From NCBI GenBank assembly GCA_963978545.1, contig OZ021733.1:72137589-72201588 (forward strand): a stretch of DNA of 64,000 nucleotides. Reading direction: 5' to 3'. The DNA comes from Linyphia triangularis (lineage: Eukaryota > Arthropoda > Arachnida > Araneae > Linyphiidae). The position numbers and the translations under genes are program-made. Below are positions 11,390 to 22,944 of this stretch, one piece after another (position 1 is the stretch's first letter; the number at the start of each line of letters is the position of its first letter). The notes beneath the pieces are model-generated. The model was not told the DNA's origin and did not search any database. It saw only the letters and a program-made list of their open reading frames with translations.

Positions 11390-14360
11390 TTAGAAATGAG
11401 TATGTTTAAAGAAACGTAGATAGTGTTCAATATATTTGAAAAAGGTGTGTATTTCATTAAACTCGTTTACGCTTTGCACTAATTTCTCTGGTTGAAACGC
11501 AGGTACGAAATAAAAAAAATTCTTCAAATCACTGGTATCTCGAGTGTGCCACGATCTTGATAAAGAAATGTGCTGGTCGGAGGATTCATCTGTCACTCCT
11601 ACGAAAGCTTCTACTGCTTCCGTTGCTTGGAGACTTCCTGGCATTAAGCAAATCCATCGCGCTACGACACTATCAGACATACTTCGCCCTTGTGTCAAGC
11701 CACCGCTAACCTTCATAGATCACATTAAGACCTGCTCTATAGTCACGTCCATCCAAACGCCGCTCCTAAACTTATCCGATTGCCTAATTGGGAAATAACC
11801 CTGACTGACGAAACATTCAAACTCTTGATCCGACAAAGTAGTCTTGATTTTAGCCATATTCTAATGAATATGTCCAACTGCATGGAGGTAAACTAACATG
11901 CGTTGGACAGATAAGAGATGAAGATACCAGTCACCTATTCTTTCTGCTTTCACGAAACCATGTTTTATAGAAACTTGCTTGAAGTACTGCAGCCATAATT
12001 TAGCTGCACGGCTTCTTTTTTCCAGCGCCTTCATCGCGTCGGATCCAATCATCAGTAATGGTTGGACTTTGGATAAAGAAGATTCTTTGGAGGATGATAA
12101 GTTTATCACCTCGTTATGAATTTCCCTGAGAGATTTGACATCAGGAGAGATTAAAAATCTGTCTTCCTCACAACTCTCCAAAATCAGATGCGCTATAGCA
12201 GCCTGAGAAAGTGAATGAGCTCGTAAAGCTCTTGAATAAGCATGCCCATTAACCATGTGCACAAGGGCATTCTTAGCAAATACCGCACCCCACATTTCTT
12301 CAATACCACTGCCATCTGTTGGAAATGCCTGTTTTATGCAAATACGCCATCAGGGGTGTTGCTGGTAGTCCTCTGCCCATGCGTGGCGAGCTCCACCAGA
12401 TGTATATTAGGAAGATTAATTTTCTTGTTCAGTCTGCCGCTTCTGCCTCTGTTTAGGCGCCACTATGTTTTTTATTCTGTAACTGCCAGTGTAGCTGTAT
12501 ATTTATATTATATTGTCTTATTTTTAACCGAATTAAAGGTGATCCTCTTTTTGCATGGTTCCCGAGTTTACACGTATAGACACAAGTTTTAGTAGTTTAG
12601 TAGTGTTAAAATTAGAGACTTTAACACCATCCATGATTTTGCCCACTGCCCATATGTAACTCATAAGCACATGAAATCCACCTAGTCTTACGATTACCTT
12701 GGATAGCTCATTAGTTTCATCAACCTGAGAGACTAAATCTCTAGCTTCAACGAAAAGCAGCTGATCAAATGTTACGATACACTTTTGTTGTTGCTTCCTA
12801 CATTCTTCAGACAGGTGTAAATTAAGGTGGGGTAAGATGGTTGAAGATTGACGAAGGGTAAGGGTATCACTGCTGACTTTTCGTAGCAATTTTTTTCCAG
12901 CGGCAATCTTCATGAAACCACTTCATTCTGGAGTTCCACTGGATTCTTCAGCTTACTTGGGACCCACTATCCAAATCCAGTGGTATATGTCTCCGATTTC
13001 GGCTTCCACGGGCTTCAATTTCAGGAAAAGGACGTCTTCCAAAACTAGGAGCTTTAATCCATGGTTCTTAAGTCGGTAGTGAGTAATGATAGGGATGAAT
13101 CCAAACTTTCCAACAACAGTTGCAGTTGGTAGATTCTTTGGTCATGGAATACGTGAATTCCTCTGAACAGTTGAAGAATGCGCCACACACTGTACTCCTC
13201 CCATCACGTGGAAAGTCCCATGTCCATCCACAGTTCGAGTGTTGTGATCCGCATTGACTTACTGCACAAATAAATTATCCTGAACTTCTCTTGGAGTGTT
13301 CACTGTTGCGGAAGTTTCATACTTACAAATCTCTCTGTAGGAAACAGACCAGCCAAAATTGTGTAGAAGGTTAATTAGATGTCTTGATCGGAAAAGCCTG
13401 TAAAGAAACACTCCAATTCCAACCTGCACAGCTGACACAAATGATCGTGGGCGCACTGAAGAAATGCTAGAGTGAGGAACACTCAACACCTTCTGATTGC
13501 AAGGCAAACTTTTTATTAGTTTCATTTTACCAGAAAGCAGATGAATAAGCATCTCACCAACTTCATTTTCACCCCCTTTTGATATTCCTTCGCAGGTTGA
13601 AATGGCGAGCAATCATAAACTTGAGATTTTATCTCTTCTTGAAGGTTGCTAATTGCTGCATCTATGATCCTTTTCTTTTCATCAAAGGCGTCTTTTTTTA
13701 GCGTACCAATTTTCTTAAAAAATCTTCAATGCAACTGGCCTAAAAGAAATAACTGTTCCGAATTACTTCATGCTAGCTGAAATAAGAACGGTACTGCCGT
13801 AGCGTGCTATTAAATGATCCCTTAGGCGATTTTTACTGTATAACTTGGCACTTTCTGTATTAAAATTTGAGAGCATCTCCATAAGATCGAATATCAGATA
13901 CTGGCAGTCATTGTTGGTATCCAGAAAGTTGCATAACTTATTGAAAGCAACTAACTTCGACTCACCAACTGGTCTTCAGACCACCCTTTCAGATGGCTCG
14001 CCTGACATGCTTGAGCCAACGATTGAAAAACATGCATCACAGTTTTTATGATATTGCGCTTCAAGCGCTATCAGATCACATTCGCTGTCAGTGCGATTTA
14101 GAACTAATTTCCCCCAATTATCACACCTCTTTTCACTCCTACTCCAAATATTTGAAATTTTTGGGTAACGATGTGGGTTCTTCTTGTAAGCTCCCTATCA
14201 ACTGTCTCCCCGCAAAAAAGGCAGCGTGTTTTAAAATTGAAGGGATATAGATCACTTCTGAGAAGGGGTTTTGTTGCAATAACTCCTCCAGGTAGAGCTG
14301 CTGAAATGTAACTCCCATGTCTGGTATAATTTTTTTTGCACTGTACACACTCGCACATGA
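11390..14360 (-). pseudogene. Transposon-encoded protein of unnamed arthropod family, broken
   Basis: Read on the minus strand from 14358 towards 11390. The N-terminal part has a Cys pair finger-like stretch (CKKNYTRHGS, then RCLFCGE, 14358-14104), then a middle region ending RLRDHLIARYGSTVL (~13800). Next is a block with GVFLYRLFRSRHLINLLHNF (13612-13259), GHGTFHVMGG (~13200), VTFDQLLFVEARDLV and RLGGFHVLMSYIWAVGKIMD (12913-12640), then GSGIEEMWGAVFAKN, RAAKLWLQYF, KAERIGDWYLHLLSVQRML (12320-11861), and finally SGGLTQGRSMSDSVVARWI and SSDQHISLSRS (11716-11390). Frameshifts, in-frame stops near 11867 and 11717 and a 310 bp solo LTR inside the reading frame show it is dead. The conserved FDQ, GFHxLMS and GGLTxGR motifs define the family. 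Catalytic residues are not assigned. Confidence 0.75.
12317..12626. mobile_element. Solo LTR (310 bp) inside the transposon ORF
   Basis: Sequence starts TGTTGGAAATGCC and ends GACTTTAACA on the + strand, that is TGTT...AACA on either strand, and is flanked by perfect 5-bp duplications CCATC (12312-12316 and 12627-12631). Removing it and one CCATC restores the codons Met-Asp-Gly-Ser-Gly-Ile-Glu-Glu across the site. TG...CA ends, 5-bp duplication and no internal coding sequence are diagnostic of a solo LTR. A TATA-like tract (~12500-12515) lies inside. Confidence 0.9.
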
Positions 14361-15060
14361 TTAATTCCTTCGGTATTTTTTCACAATCCCATCTTTTCTA
14401 TTTATACTGATATTCCTTAAATTCACCAAACCTCTTGTTACATTGACACTGTTGGTGTTTATCATTCCGCCTTCACCGCAGAAAACGCAATTTTCTTCCA
14501 TTTTTTTTTCAGCTTTCCAAACCTGTAAACGATCAATAACAGTTGTATAAAAAGAAACTAATTGAAATAGTAGTGATACCTGTTTTTTCGAAAACGAAAA
14601 ATTTTAATCGAAGAAATTTTAAATTTTACAAACCTTTAGTGGAAAAATGCTGTTTTTGCAGGTTTAAGGGCTGTTTTATGTTATTAAAATTATACCAACT
14701 CTCTAATTTAGAATATTTATTGCAGTAACAAGTTCTTCTTGCTAAAAATAAACGTTTGACACTAATAGAACCTATTTATGATTGTGCATTGCTGAGTTAT
14801 AGAGTTTTTAAAAAAATCCAAGATGGCAGACTTAAATTAAAAGTTTAAGAATGTTGCCCAGTGAGGATTTTTTGGGACTTTTCTGGGAATTTTCTGGAGA
14901 AGTTCAGGAGGGCCTAACGAACCTATTTCAGAAGAATTCAGCTTTCTAATAATTATTTCCGTCTAGACCCAAATTTGGGTCTAATTTGCCTATACTATAT
15001 AGTGATACTGCTTGCGGGCTTGCACTCGCATCCTCATCCGCACCGTCTGAAAGAGACCTT

Positions 15061-15738
15061 ACGTCGAGTTCATAACGCCATTTGAGGAATGACAATTACC
15101 CACAGTTTTCCGTTTGGCGAATTCTATTTTAACTTCGTTTTTTATAACTTAATGACCAATTTGAAACTTTTAAAAAATTCAGAAATGAAATGGGGAGTAT
15201 GAAATAAAGGTGTTTCTTTTTTGTTTAGATTAACTAGTTATTGCATGTCATTTATAAGTAGTTTTTTTTTTTTTGGAATAACAACTTTTAACTAGTTATT
15301 TGAATAACGTAACTACTAATTAGTTACTTTTGAACTAAAATAACAAATATGAACTGTTATAGTTACTTTTTTATAGAAAAGTAATTGTGAGTGCACTAGT
15401 TGAAAATTTTGTGTAACTTTCCCTAGTTCGAAAAATATTTAGCATAAAATTGAAGTGTGTTATTCGATTAAGTGGTCCACTCAATGCTATCAGGAAAATT
15501 CTGGGCTATCAAAACGTACCTCGTATAATTAAAAAAAAAAAGGCGTTTTACTTATGGAAATACGGGCGATTTAATCTAATTGAAACACATGATGTCTAAG
15601 TTAAATGATTAATTTGGTTAAAATACATTGTTTTTATTCGCTATATCGAAGTAACCTATAAGAATATTTCAAAAATGTAGATATAATATTTCTTAAAAGA
15701 ATAAATAGTGAAATCAATGAATCCTAAATTCTTTCCAG
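15061..15738. other. TRPC intron, AT-rich with TAACTAGTTA-type repeats
   Basis: Between 15230 and 15400 there are several diverged copies of short AGTTACTTTT / AACTAGTTATT blocks. They resemble terminal debris of old transposons but have no definable boundary. Nothing coding before the acceptor at 15737-15738. Confidence 0.5.
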
Positions 15739-15783
15739 ACTGAAGTTCAATCGGTGACTTACATGGGTGATGTTCAAAACAAG
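15739..15783 (+). CDS. TRPC-type channel, small exon (15 codons)
   Basis: Exon between TTCTTTCCAG and AAG|GTCAGT, phase 0 at both ends, encoding TEVQSVTYMGDVQNK. It has no recognisable motif. It is assigned to the TRPC gene because splice sites and phase match and because the next exon is only 79 nt away. It lies in the variable linker between TRP box and CIRB region, where alternative splicing is common in TRPC genes. Confidence 0.75.
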
Positions 15784-15862
15784 GTCAGTTAATAAATATT
15801 TATTAATAAATGTATGCTATCATTATATTATAGAAGTAAAATGACATTTTCTATTGTTTTAG

Positions 15863-15931
15863 ATCGACACCAATTCTTGCTTGAGTCCTCCACTAGAAAC
15901 GAATAAACTGAAAAACAAAGTTAATTATCAG
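15863..15931 (+). CDS. TRPC-type channel, small exon (23 codons)
   Basis: Exon between TATTGTTTTAG and CAG|GTATAT, phase 0 at both ends, 69 nt, encoding IDTNSCLSPPLETNKLKNKV then NYQ. Preceded by a very short 79-nt intron. No family motif; part of the variable cytoplasmic linker. Being in phase 0 on both sides, it could be skipped without breaking the frame. Confidence 0.72.
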
Positions 15932-17128
15932 GTATATTTAATCTGTAGTGGATTCAATTAGAAATGTTACTATAGAAATGATTTAGGTCAACATTATGTG
16001 TCATTGATATATATTTTTGCTGCAATCTTACTGTAGTATAATAATTTGATACAAGATACAAACTCAGTTTTATTCGTGAAAAATATTTTACTACTATTCG
16101 AGGTATCCGGGTATATTCACAGAATGTATGATTTAAATGATCCACAATTACATTAAAAACTTCCTCTGCTACCTCTTTAGAGTATTTTTAGATTTATTTA
16201 TTGTGTCATACACATTTTTTTTTTTCAATGGTAATGGAAAAACGTATTTTTCTTTGACTTTACTTTGCTCCTCTTATATTTATTTTCTTCGAAATAAATC
16301 GATCAAGACTCCATTTTTATATTTTAGCAGGAAATTGTTTTTGAAAGGTTCCCGCTAAACATAAGAAGTTGCAATAAAATCGATAAAAAAGGTGTATATC
16401 TAAGGAGTTAGGTGGTGCCCTCCTTGACTATGTCAAAAGGAAGGTGGTGGATTGTAACACGACTTGACAATGCTACCTAACCTAGCCTAATTCAAACTTT
16501 TATGGTTTGGAAGATTTTTAAAAATAAGTAGCAACCTTAAAAAATAGATAAAGACGCGGCTTGTCGCGATGTGAATAAGCGAAGTCGAAGTTCCTGGGAC
16601 TTCTTTTTATCCAGAAAGCATATTTGCATATTTTGTTCTTTGAGGCACACCATCCTGAAAATTCATATTAAACTTCTCCTGGAAGGGAAAGAAAAAGTAA
16701 TGCAAGAATTCCTGAAATGCAAAAATATAACTTAGATACATTATAAAAACTTTAACCTATTAATGACGGTTGGTAAGAAAACTTTCCAATCAACATTTGA
16801 GTTCTTTGCTAATAAATTGCGCAATATTTTAAATGATCTAAATAAACAAGACGTACAACAATAACTTTTTATCCATTTCAAAGTCCTCTTTAATAGTTTA
16901 GTATGACGAAACAGTGAAACAGTTACAATAAAATGATGCATAAAACAATAGTTTCTGATCATTGGAAATATTTTTTATTTATTCTATATAAATATTTTTG
17001 GAGAAATTATTTCATTGTTTAATATTTTATATTTATGTGATGTCCATAAAAATTTATAGTTTCTCGAAAATTGAAAAATGATACAATTTTTTCAGAAGTT
17101 GATGAGTTTAAGAGGGACTCTTATTAAA
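15932..17128. other. TRPC intron, nothing recognised
   Basis: Start of a 5.1 kb intron. A TTAGGTGGTGCC / GCTACCTAACC pair at 16410-16487 hints at a tiny inverted-repeat element. No coding signal. Confidence 0.5.
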
Positions 17129-17479
17129 GATCATTCCTTATACTAGATATGTTACAGTCTTCTAGATTAGTTCATTTGGAAATTACTTTGTATATAAATC
17201 CTTGAAATTTGATATAAATAAGATAATAAATTAAGCGTCTAATATATTTTATTTTATATTTGAAATCCTTACGTCAATGCCTATGCCACCTGCAATAGTC
17301 ATTTGCTTTTTCTAAATTTTGATTTATAAAATAAAATATATTAGAAGCTATTTTCAAGCTTTTAATTTATGTCATTTCGTTAAGTGATCATTTTCATACC
17401 TCCTCACCAAATTTCAAGGTTTTCTACAAAATAGTTTCTAATTGAACTGGGCTAGAAGATAGTAACATGGGAATGATCC
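17129..17479. mobile_element. Palindromic MITE (family F2), complete copy
   Basis: A ~350 bp imperfect palindrome. GATCATTCC, then ATGTTACAGTCTTCTAG on the left, mirrors CTAGAAGATAGTAACATGGG and AATGATCC on the right. Internal AAATTTCAAGG-like and TAATATATTTTATTT blocks also pair. A second, interrupted copy is at 25750-27475. Confidence 0.8.
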
Positions 17480-17732
17480 TTACTAGAAGTTCGTCTTAAA
17501 TAATAATGCTTTGAAAAAATTATGTATCGTAGAAATCAGTGTAGTCTGTTAGAAAAGAAGAAACTAGTGAGTTTAGTCGTTTTGCAAAGAATCTAAATGA
17601 AGAGGATAGGTAGTATATCTGGATAAATCTTTTGTAGTACGCCATCACTGTATAAATACATGTTCAATGATAACAGTTTTGTCAGCTATACAAGTGCAAC
17701 TAGTTTCTACATCAACGCAAGTGCCACATCAG

Positions 17733-17888
17733 GGCCGTAGACAAGGGGTACCCCCCCCCCCCCAAATTGTGTGAAATTTTGTTTTACCACTTCCTCTTCT
17801 TATTTTTTTGTATAACTTGTTATATGTATTTAATCAAATCTTCGACCATAACCCCCCCCCCCCTGAAAAAAAATCCTGGCTCCGGATG
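17733..17888. mobile_element. Small C-tract element, possibly hAT-derived
   Basis: CAGGGCCGTAGACAAGGGG with a 13-C run on the left and a 13-C run followed by ATCCTGGCTCCGG on the right form weak inverted ends. The layout recalls non-autonomous hAT elements with CAGGG(C)CGTAGCCAGG ends. No target duplication found, so tentative. Confidence 0.4.
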
Positions 17889-18306
17889 TGTGTACATATT
17901 CTTTCTCTTTTTGTAACCTCTACAGTGACGCAACCAGGAAATTTCTGTGAGAGGGGTTTTACCTAAGTTTGCTCCAGTATTTCTTTGTATAAAAAACTAT
18001 CGTGAAAAACTTTCTCATCCTATATTTGTCGCATGTCATCAATACTTTTGTAGTTTCTTAATCTGTCACCTACATCATGATAAAATATTAAAATGGTGTT
18101 TGTCCAGTTTTCAAATTATACCAAACAACCCAACATGGGACAACATTTTATCTAGGTCCCGAATCATCCATATTTTCTAGATTATAAATTAATATGAAAC
18201 TTTTCTCGTTTATTTAAATTCAATTACAGATGGAGTAATATTTTATGTTAATGAACAAACACCAATATCAGGCTGGTTTTACTATATATTTATGGCTCTT
18301 GAAGTA

Positions 18307-19550
18307 CTATGAAGAGCCAGAAAAAAACTGGTACACCTGCCTATAATATCGTGTAGGGCTTCCATGAGCATACAGAAGTGCCACAATACGACATGACATG
18401 GACTTAAATAATTTCTGTAGGTATTCTGAAGGCAATTCACACCATGACGGATCACACAATTCACACCTGCACCGCAATTAACAAATCCGTAGGAGTGGGA
18501 GGTGGTGGAGATCTCTTCTGAACAGCACGTTGCAAGGCATTCCATAAATGCCCAATAACGTTCATGTCTGGGGATTTAGGAGGTCAACGTAAATGTCTAA
18601 AATCAGAGTCCAGTCCAGTTTGTAGCAACTCACGACGTATGGGGTGTCGCATTGTCTTGCTGGAATAGTCCAAGTCCGCCCGAATGCACAATTGACATGA
18701 ATAGTTGAATAGGTGTAGGTGATTAGACAGGATGCTTACGTACCTTTCACCTGTCAGAGTCGTCTCTAGACGTATCAGGGGTCCCATATCACACCAACTA
18801 CACACGCCCCACACCATCACAAAGGCTCCATCAACTTGAACAGTCCCATGTAGTCATGTAGGGTCCATAGATTCATGAGGTTGTCTCCTTACCCGTGCAT
18901 GTTCATCTTCTCAATTCAATTGAAAACGAGACTCATCAGACCAGGCAACGTGTTTCCAGTCATCAACAGTCCAGTGGTGGTATTGACTGGCCCCGGTGAG
19001 GCGTAAGGCCTTGTGCCGTGTAGTCAACAACGGTACCCTAGTGGACTTTTGCCTTCGAAAGCTCATGTGAATGATAGTCTTTTAAACTGATTGCAAGCTG
19101 ACACTAGTTGATGTCCCAGCATTAAAATTCTCGGCAATTTGTGGAAGTGTTGCACGTCTATCTTGTTTAAGGATTCTCCTTAGTCATTGATGGTCCTGTT
19201 CTTTTAAGGTCTTTTCCAGCCCACACCGATGTCGGAGATTTGAAATTTTACCTGATAAATGACGTTCATGGTAGACTCGCGAAGTGGTCGTGCCCGAAAA
19301 TCTAAATTTCTTAGTTATCTCGGAAATGCTATGTGCCATCTCTGGTACGCTGAGTATATCCCCACGTTCATAGTCATTCAAATCTTGATAGCCTGCCATT
19401 GTAGCAGCAAGCATCGATCTAACAGCTTTGTCAGACATCTGTTGTCTTATATAGGCACTTTCGATCACATCGCATTACGATGACTGGTTGCATACCTCGT
19501 TTATTTGCATAAGCACGCCTATACCATTTTTTCTGGCTCTTCCTCCAGTG
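18307..19550. mobile_element. Tc1-like transposon, 1.24 kb
   Basis: Inverted ends contain AGAGCCAGAAAAAA followed by (AC)TGGTA on both sides (18313 onward; 19547 inward), and TA flanks at 18305-18306 and 19551-19552. The right end reads CACTGGAGGAAGAGCC inward; the left end has lost a few of these bases. Size and the internal minus-strand transposase agree with Tc1/mariner. Confidence 0.92.
18330..19470 (-). pseudogene. Tc1-like transposase, degenerate
   Basis: Minus-strand transposase from about 19468 to 18330. The N-terminal helix-turn-helix region is read as EMAHSISEITKKFRFSGTTT, then the second HTH as QRLRRILKQDRRATLPQIAE. The DDE part has HHWTVDDWKHVAWSDESRFQ (first Asp present in the SDESRF motif), VMVWGVCSWCDMGPLIRL, and PPKSPDMNVIGHLW where the usual NxIEHLW acidic residue is Gly. 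Several stops and frameshifts (near 19080, 18910, 18840 and 18700) break the frame, and the central FQQDN-type motif is lost. It cannot encode an active enzyme. Confidence 0.92.
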
Positions 19551-21012
19551 TACAAGGGCATGTAGCACTGGTACCTTATATCAACTATAACATCTGAAGC
19601 ATCCATATTTTTACTTTTTTTTAAACGACACTTTATATTGAACTTAAGTAGACCAAAAATAATGCCTAATGATTTTTGATGCTAGGAGATTTACAAATCC
19701 GTTATTCATTTTCAAGTTCATGGACGTAATAGCTACTTTAGTGTGATATGGTAGACAAACTATATCTTAATAATGGTAGATTAAAAACGTATTATTTTGA
19801 AATTATTTATGATTGCTAAGTGTTTCTTATTCAATCATTACAAAACACCGGGATGTTAGGGACCCTAAGAGGGTTCTGACCCTAAAAACCCTCCCACCTG
19901 ATTGCGTACCTGAACCTCTATCCCACTCTCTTCATTAAAATTTCTTTCTCCGATATATTTGTAAACTTTACGCTTTAGTATATACTCGAGTATAATCTTA
20001 CAACAACAGTCGCGTAACTATTACGACGAATGATAAGGGTCGTATTCTATAATTAATATGTACTCACATATGCTAACTGTTAATTTATTTAAAAAATGTG
20101 AGCAAAATTGAGTAGGTTATTGTACTTTCACTCAGGTTTACCACATAATGCTCCCAGGCTATGCAATCTGGATAAAATTAAGCTACTTTAAGGAGACACT
20201 CGACCATTTAAACTTTTTATTTATTATTGTACTTTTAAATAAGAAAAAATAGATGTCCCTTGTTTGAAAGAACAATATTTAAAAAATAATAATAATAATA
20301 ATAATTAAATTTTTTTTTATTTTTTAAGAAATTTATAAATTTCAAATTTTTTACACATTTTTAAAACGCTAAGGCTTTTTTAAATACTAAAATGTGTCCC
20401 GAATTTTTTTCTAAATTTTTTTTAACTATATTATATAAGAATCGGTATTAAAATATGAAATACTCGTAGTAATTAATTATAATGTAAATGTTTATTCATA
20501 ATGAAAAAATAAACTCTATAAATCTGCAATAATTTTACTTTAGTATTAAAAAAATTAAAACTGCAATATATTTTGTTAATTAAAATGCCAAATTATAAAA
20601 TAGACATATTTGCAACATGTTCTAAAAATTTAAGATCTCTCTATTAGTTAGAAAAAAGCCTTAGCGTTTCAAGAAACAGTGAGAAAAATTGATTTAAAGT
20701 TTTCATTTCTTAAGATCATCCTATTATCCAACATAAAACTGACAGCATAAAATGTCCATAACTCATTGAAAAAAAGTAGTTACAGTTTTAAAATTTTGCA
20801 TGCGTATTTAGAAGACTACAAACTATAATTATAGCAAATAAAAAATAATAATAAAAAATAAAAAACTGGAAAATTTCGAGATTTTTAGGGTAGAGTATCC
20901 CCTTAAATAAAATTGTTCCAATTTTTGAGCAACAATGAGTATTATTTAACATGAAATTTTAGTGTTTTAATTTGATGTAAAAAATGTCGTATAATTACTT
21001 GAAATTCTTTAG
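19551..21012. other. TRPC intron, AT-rich
   Basis: No coding or structured element recognised. A GTAGTAATAATAATAAT-type simple repeat occurs at ~20286. A block around 20660-20900 has the composition of old repeat sequence. Confidence 0.5.
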
Positions 21013-21042
21013 GCAGACAAAAATGTCAACTTGTGGAAGAAA
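21013..21042 (+). CDS. TRPC-type channel microexon (10 codons)
   Basis: A 30-nt exon between AATTCTTTAG and AAA|GTAAGT, phase 0 at both ends, encoding ADKNVNLWKK. Both splice sites are strong and the downstream intron is only 271 nt. The frame joins neatly to EVMKRLVSRY in the next exon. Microexons of this size are often alternatively spliced. I infer it from splice sites and phase, not from homology. Confidence 0.68.
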
Positions 21043-21313
21043 GTAAGTTAAAAAGACAATTTACGAGATTCAAAAGTAAAGTTAGCTTTCTTTTTTTAAT
21101 ATGACAAATAATTTCGAATTCTGAAATGACAGTTGATTACTAAATTGAGATTAGAAACAAAAATTATTAGAAACACGATGAATGAATTTTCTTAATATAT
21201 TTAAATTCAAAACCCCTCACTTAAAGTCATAGAAACATTCTCCTAATTTCAATTTATATTCCGTGCTTGTCTCGACAAAATACTTTTTAATATAATCGGC
21301 TTTGAAATTGCAG

Positions 21314-21429
21314 GAAGTAATGAAACGACTAGTTAGCCGATATATTCATCAAGCTAAGAAACAACTTCGTCAAGATGGAGTAAATGAAGACGACTTACTA
21401 GAGATTAAACAAGATATTTCTAGCCTTCG
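21314..21429 (+). CDS. TRPC-type channel, CIRB-region exon
   Basis: Exon between AATTGCAG and CTTCG|GTAAGA, 116 nt, phase 0 in and phase 2 out. It encodes VMKRLVSRYIHQAKKQLRQD and NEDDLLEIKQDISSLR. Basic-aromatic RRYI/SRYI, a Glu/Asp pair, then (E)xxQDISSLR is the conserved C-terminal block of TRPC channels overlapping the calmodulin/IP3-receptor-binding (CIRB) helix and the start of the coiled coil. This identifies the downstream part as the same TRPC gene despite 14 kb of intron. Confidence 0.95.
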
Positions 21430-21607
21430 GTAAGATCGATCATTTGTTTTTTATAAATTGTTTTAGACTTTCTAGTCATCGGGCTTTTTTCTTATTTGAA
21501 AGTAGCACAGACACGAATTGTTTAAAACAAATTTCATGAAATCTAGTTATTTTCTTACGGTATATTCCTCTAAAACAAAGCAGTTCTTTTCATTAGGAGG
21601 AAATTCG

Positions 21608-22056
21608 CAGTCTTCAATTGGTTTTGCTTTCGAAGTATTATAATAAAATATAAGTATAAAAGGTAAAGTTTGTATAAGAATAGAAAAGATGTAAAAAGTA
21701 AGTATAAATATCAAATATAAGTATAGGAAAGTAGTTATGAGAAAAGGCGTTGATATAAAAAAGTGTCTCAAAAAATTCTCTTTGATATAAACATTTCTTC
21801 ACTTGTAGTACACTCTAACAAATAAAGATGTGTAATGGAAAATTTGGACATGTACTAATGGAGTTTTGAGCATATACACTTAGAAGTGAGTTTAAAATAT
21901 CATATGCACCCTACACAGTATTTTTAAAGTTTCTCCGCGTCAAAAAAGGGCTTTATATGAAAGGCAAATCAGCTCCAGGAGCTAAAGTACAATTAGCAAA
22001 GTCTTTAATTGGTTTTGCTTTCGAAGTATTATAATAAAATATAAGTATAAAGTGCA
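21608..22056. repeat. ~54 bp direct duplication 340 bp apart
   Basis: 21608-21661 and 22002-22056 share an almost identical block, CAATTGGTTTTGCTTTCGAA followed by GTATTATAATAAAATATAAG. It is a local duplication in the last TRPC intron. The sequence between shows no other structure. Confidence 0.85.
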
Positions 22057-22697
22057 AGTTGACAGAGCTTTCTGGCTAATTGAAAATAAAGACTATTTTT
22101 TCTTAGTTGTTTTATGAGGACCAAAATATATAGACCCATTGAATATTATCCTGTATTTTATTTAAGTATATTTTGGGACAAAATTTTATTTTTAATGAGT
22201 TGAACTAAATATGTCACAACTTGGTAACCCACTGTTCTTTAATTTTTAATGAGGAAGCTATTTTATTTTCTTCTTTTAGAAGGGAGCCTAAATATTACGT
22301 CACTGACATACTATTTATCGCCAACTTGGTGGATTTTAAAAGATGAAAGTATTTGCAGGACTGATCCTACGTCTCCCACAATTTCATTAGTCGGCAAATA
22401 TTGTCTGAATCGTCGAATGTACCTAAACATGACTGTTTGTAAATTAGTTGTTAAAAAACGTACGTGTAAAAAACACCAAACCACAGGAAAGGGTCTCTTT
22501 AATCGGCATTTCCTTGTAGTATGACGACATGAGCGATTACTTTTGACCAATGGTTGGAGATAATGCGTTATATTGCGAATGTCCTTACCTTGTTAGATCC
22601 TACAAAGTTATGTCACTGCACACGCCAAGTTTTACAAGGATTTGTTTCTAATTGTACGATGCTGATTCGGTTGTTAATTATTACTTTGCTATTGCAG

Positions 22698-22944
22698 GTA
22701 TGAACTCCGTGAAGAACGTCAGCGCGAGAGTGCGCGTACTACAGGTCAGATGGACAATATGAAGCGCGATATTCTTCGCTCCTTCAGCGGCAGTCCGGCA
22801 GCCGTCGAAGAACGGATTTCAACCAAAGATATCGAACTCATTCGGAAAGAAGTTGTGGCTGGAGTTCAAGCTCTGTTACAACCATCCTTACCGCAAACAG
22901 TTTCTTCAGAGCTCTACCAAACGCACTTATTTACGCAACTTTAG
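22698..22944 (+). CDS. TRPC-type channel, last coding exon
   Basis: Follows TTGCTATTGCAG (AG 22696-22697). Its first base completes the Arg codon split after QDISSLR. It encodes YELREERQRESARTTGQMDN, then MKRDILRSFSG, ISTKDIELIRKEVVAGVQAL and a short tail ending YQTHLFTQL, stop TAG 22942-22944. The charged heptad-like start is the C-terminal coiled coil that helps assemble the tetramer. The tail is shorter than in fly TRP, with no PDZ-ligand-like end I can recognise. The GC content is visibly higher than in the surrounding introns. The seven exons give about 290 codons in the window. Confidence 0.94.

Larger units (their letters stand above)
10997..14992. mobile_element. 4.0 kb DNA transposon with ~330 bp inverted repeats
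   Basis: Long terminal inverted repeats (about 10997-11325 and 14640-14992) begin TAGGCAAAT and share blocks such as CGGAAATAATTATTAGAAAG, GAACTTCTCCAGAAAA and TATAACTCAGCAATGCACAA. TA flanks both ends (10995-10996, 14993-14994). The insert lies inside repeat R, which defines both junctions. It encodes one broken minus-strand protein. The protein belongs to a family I have seen repeatedly in arthropod and other invertebrate genomes as an unnamed multi-copy protein. I cannot name its superfamily. Confidence 0.85.
10785..15060. repeat. Dispersed repeat R, split by a 4 kb transposon
   Basis: 10785-10996 plus 14993-15060 match, in the opposite orientation, the uninterrupted copy at 59486-59830. 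Shared blocks include TTTTCTGTCCTGCATTATAC, GGAGATATACCA, GCGGACCCGCA-like, TCCGCACCGTG and TAGTGATAC/TAGTGAAAC followed by TTGCGGGC. The two parts meet exactly at the ends of the element at 10997-14992, so that element inserted into this repeat. Confidence 0.8.

Noticed and set aside
14139..14348. Alternative frame in the 4 kb transposon
   Set aside because: The Cys-finger frame (14358-14104) matches the transposon protein family; this is its shadow.
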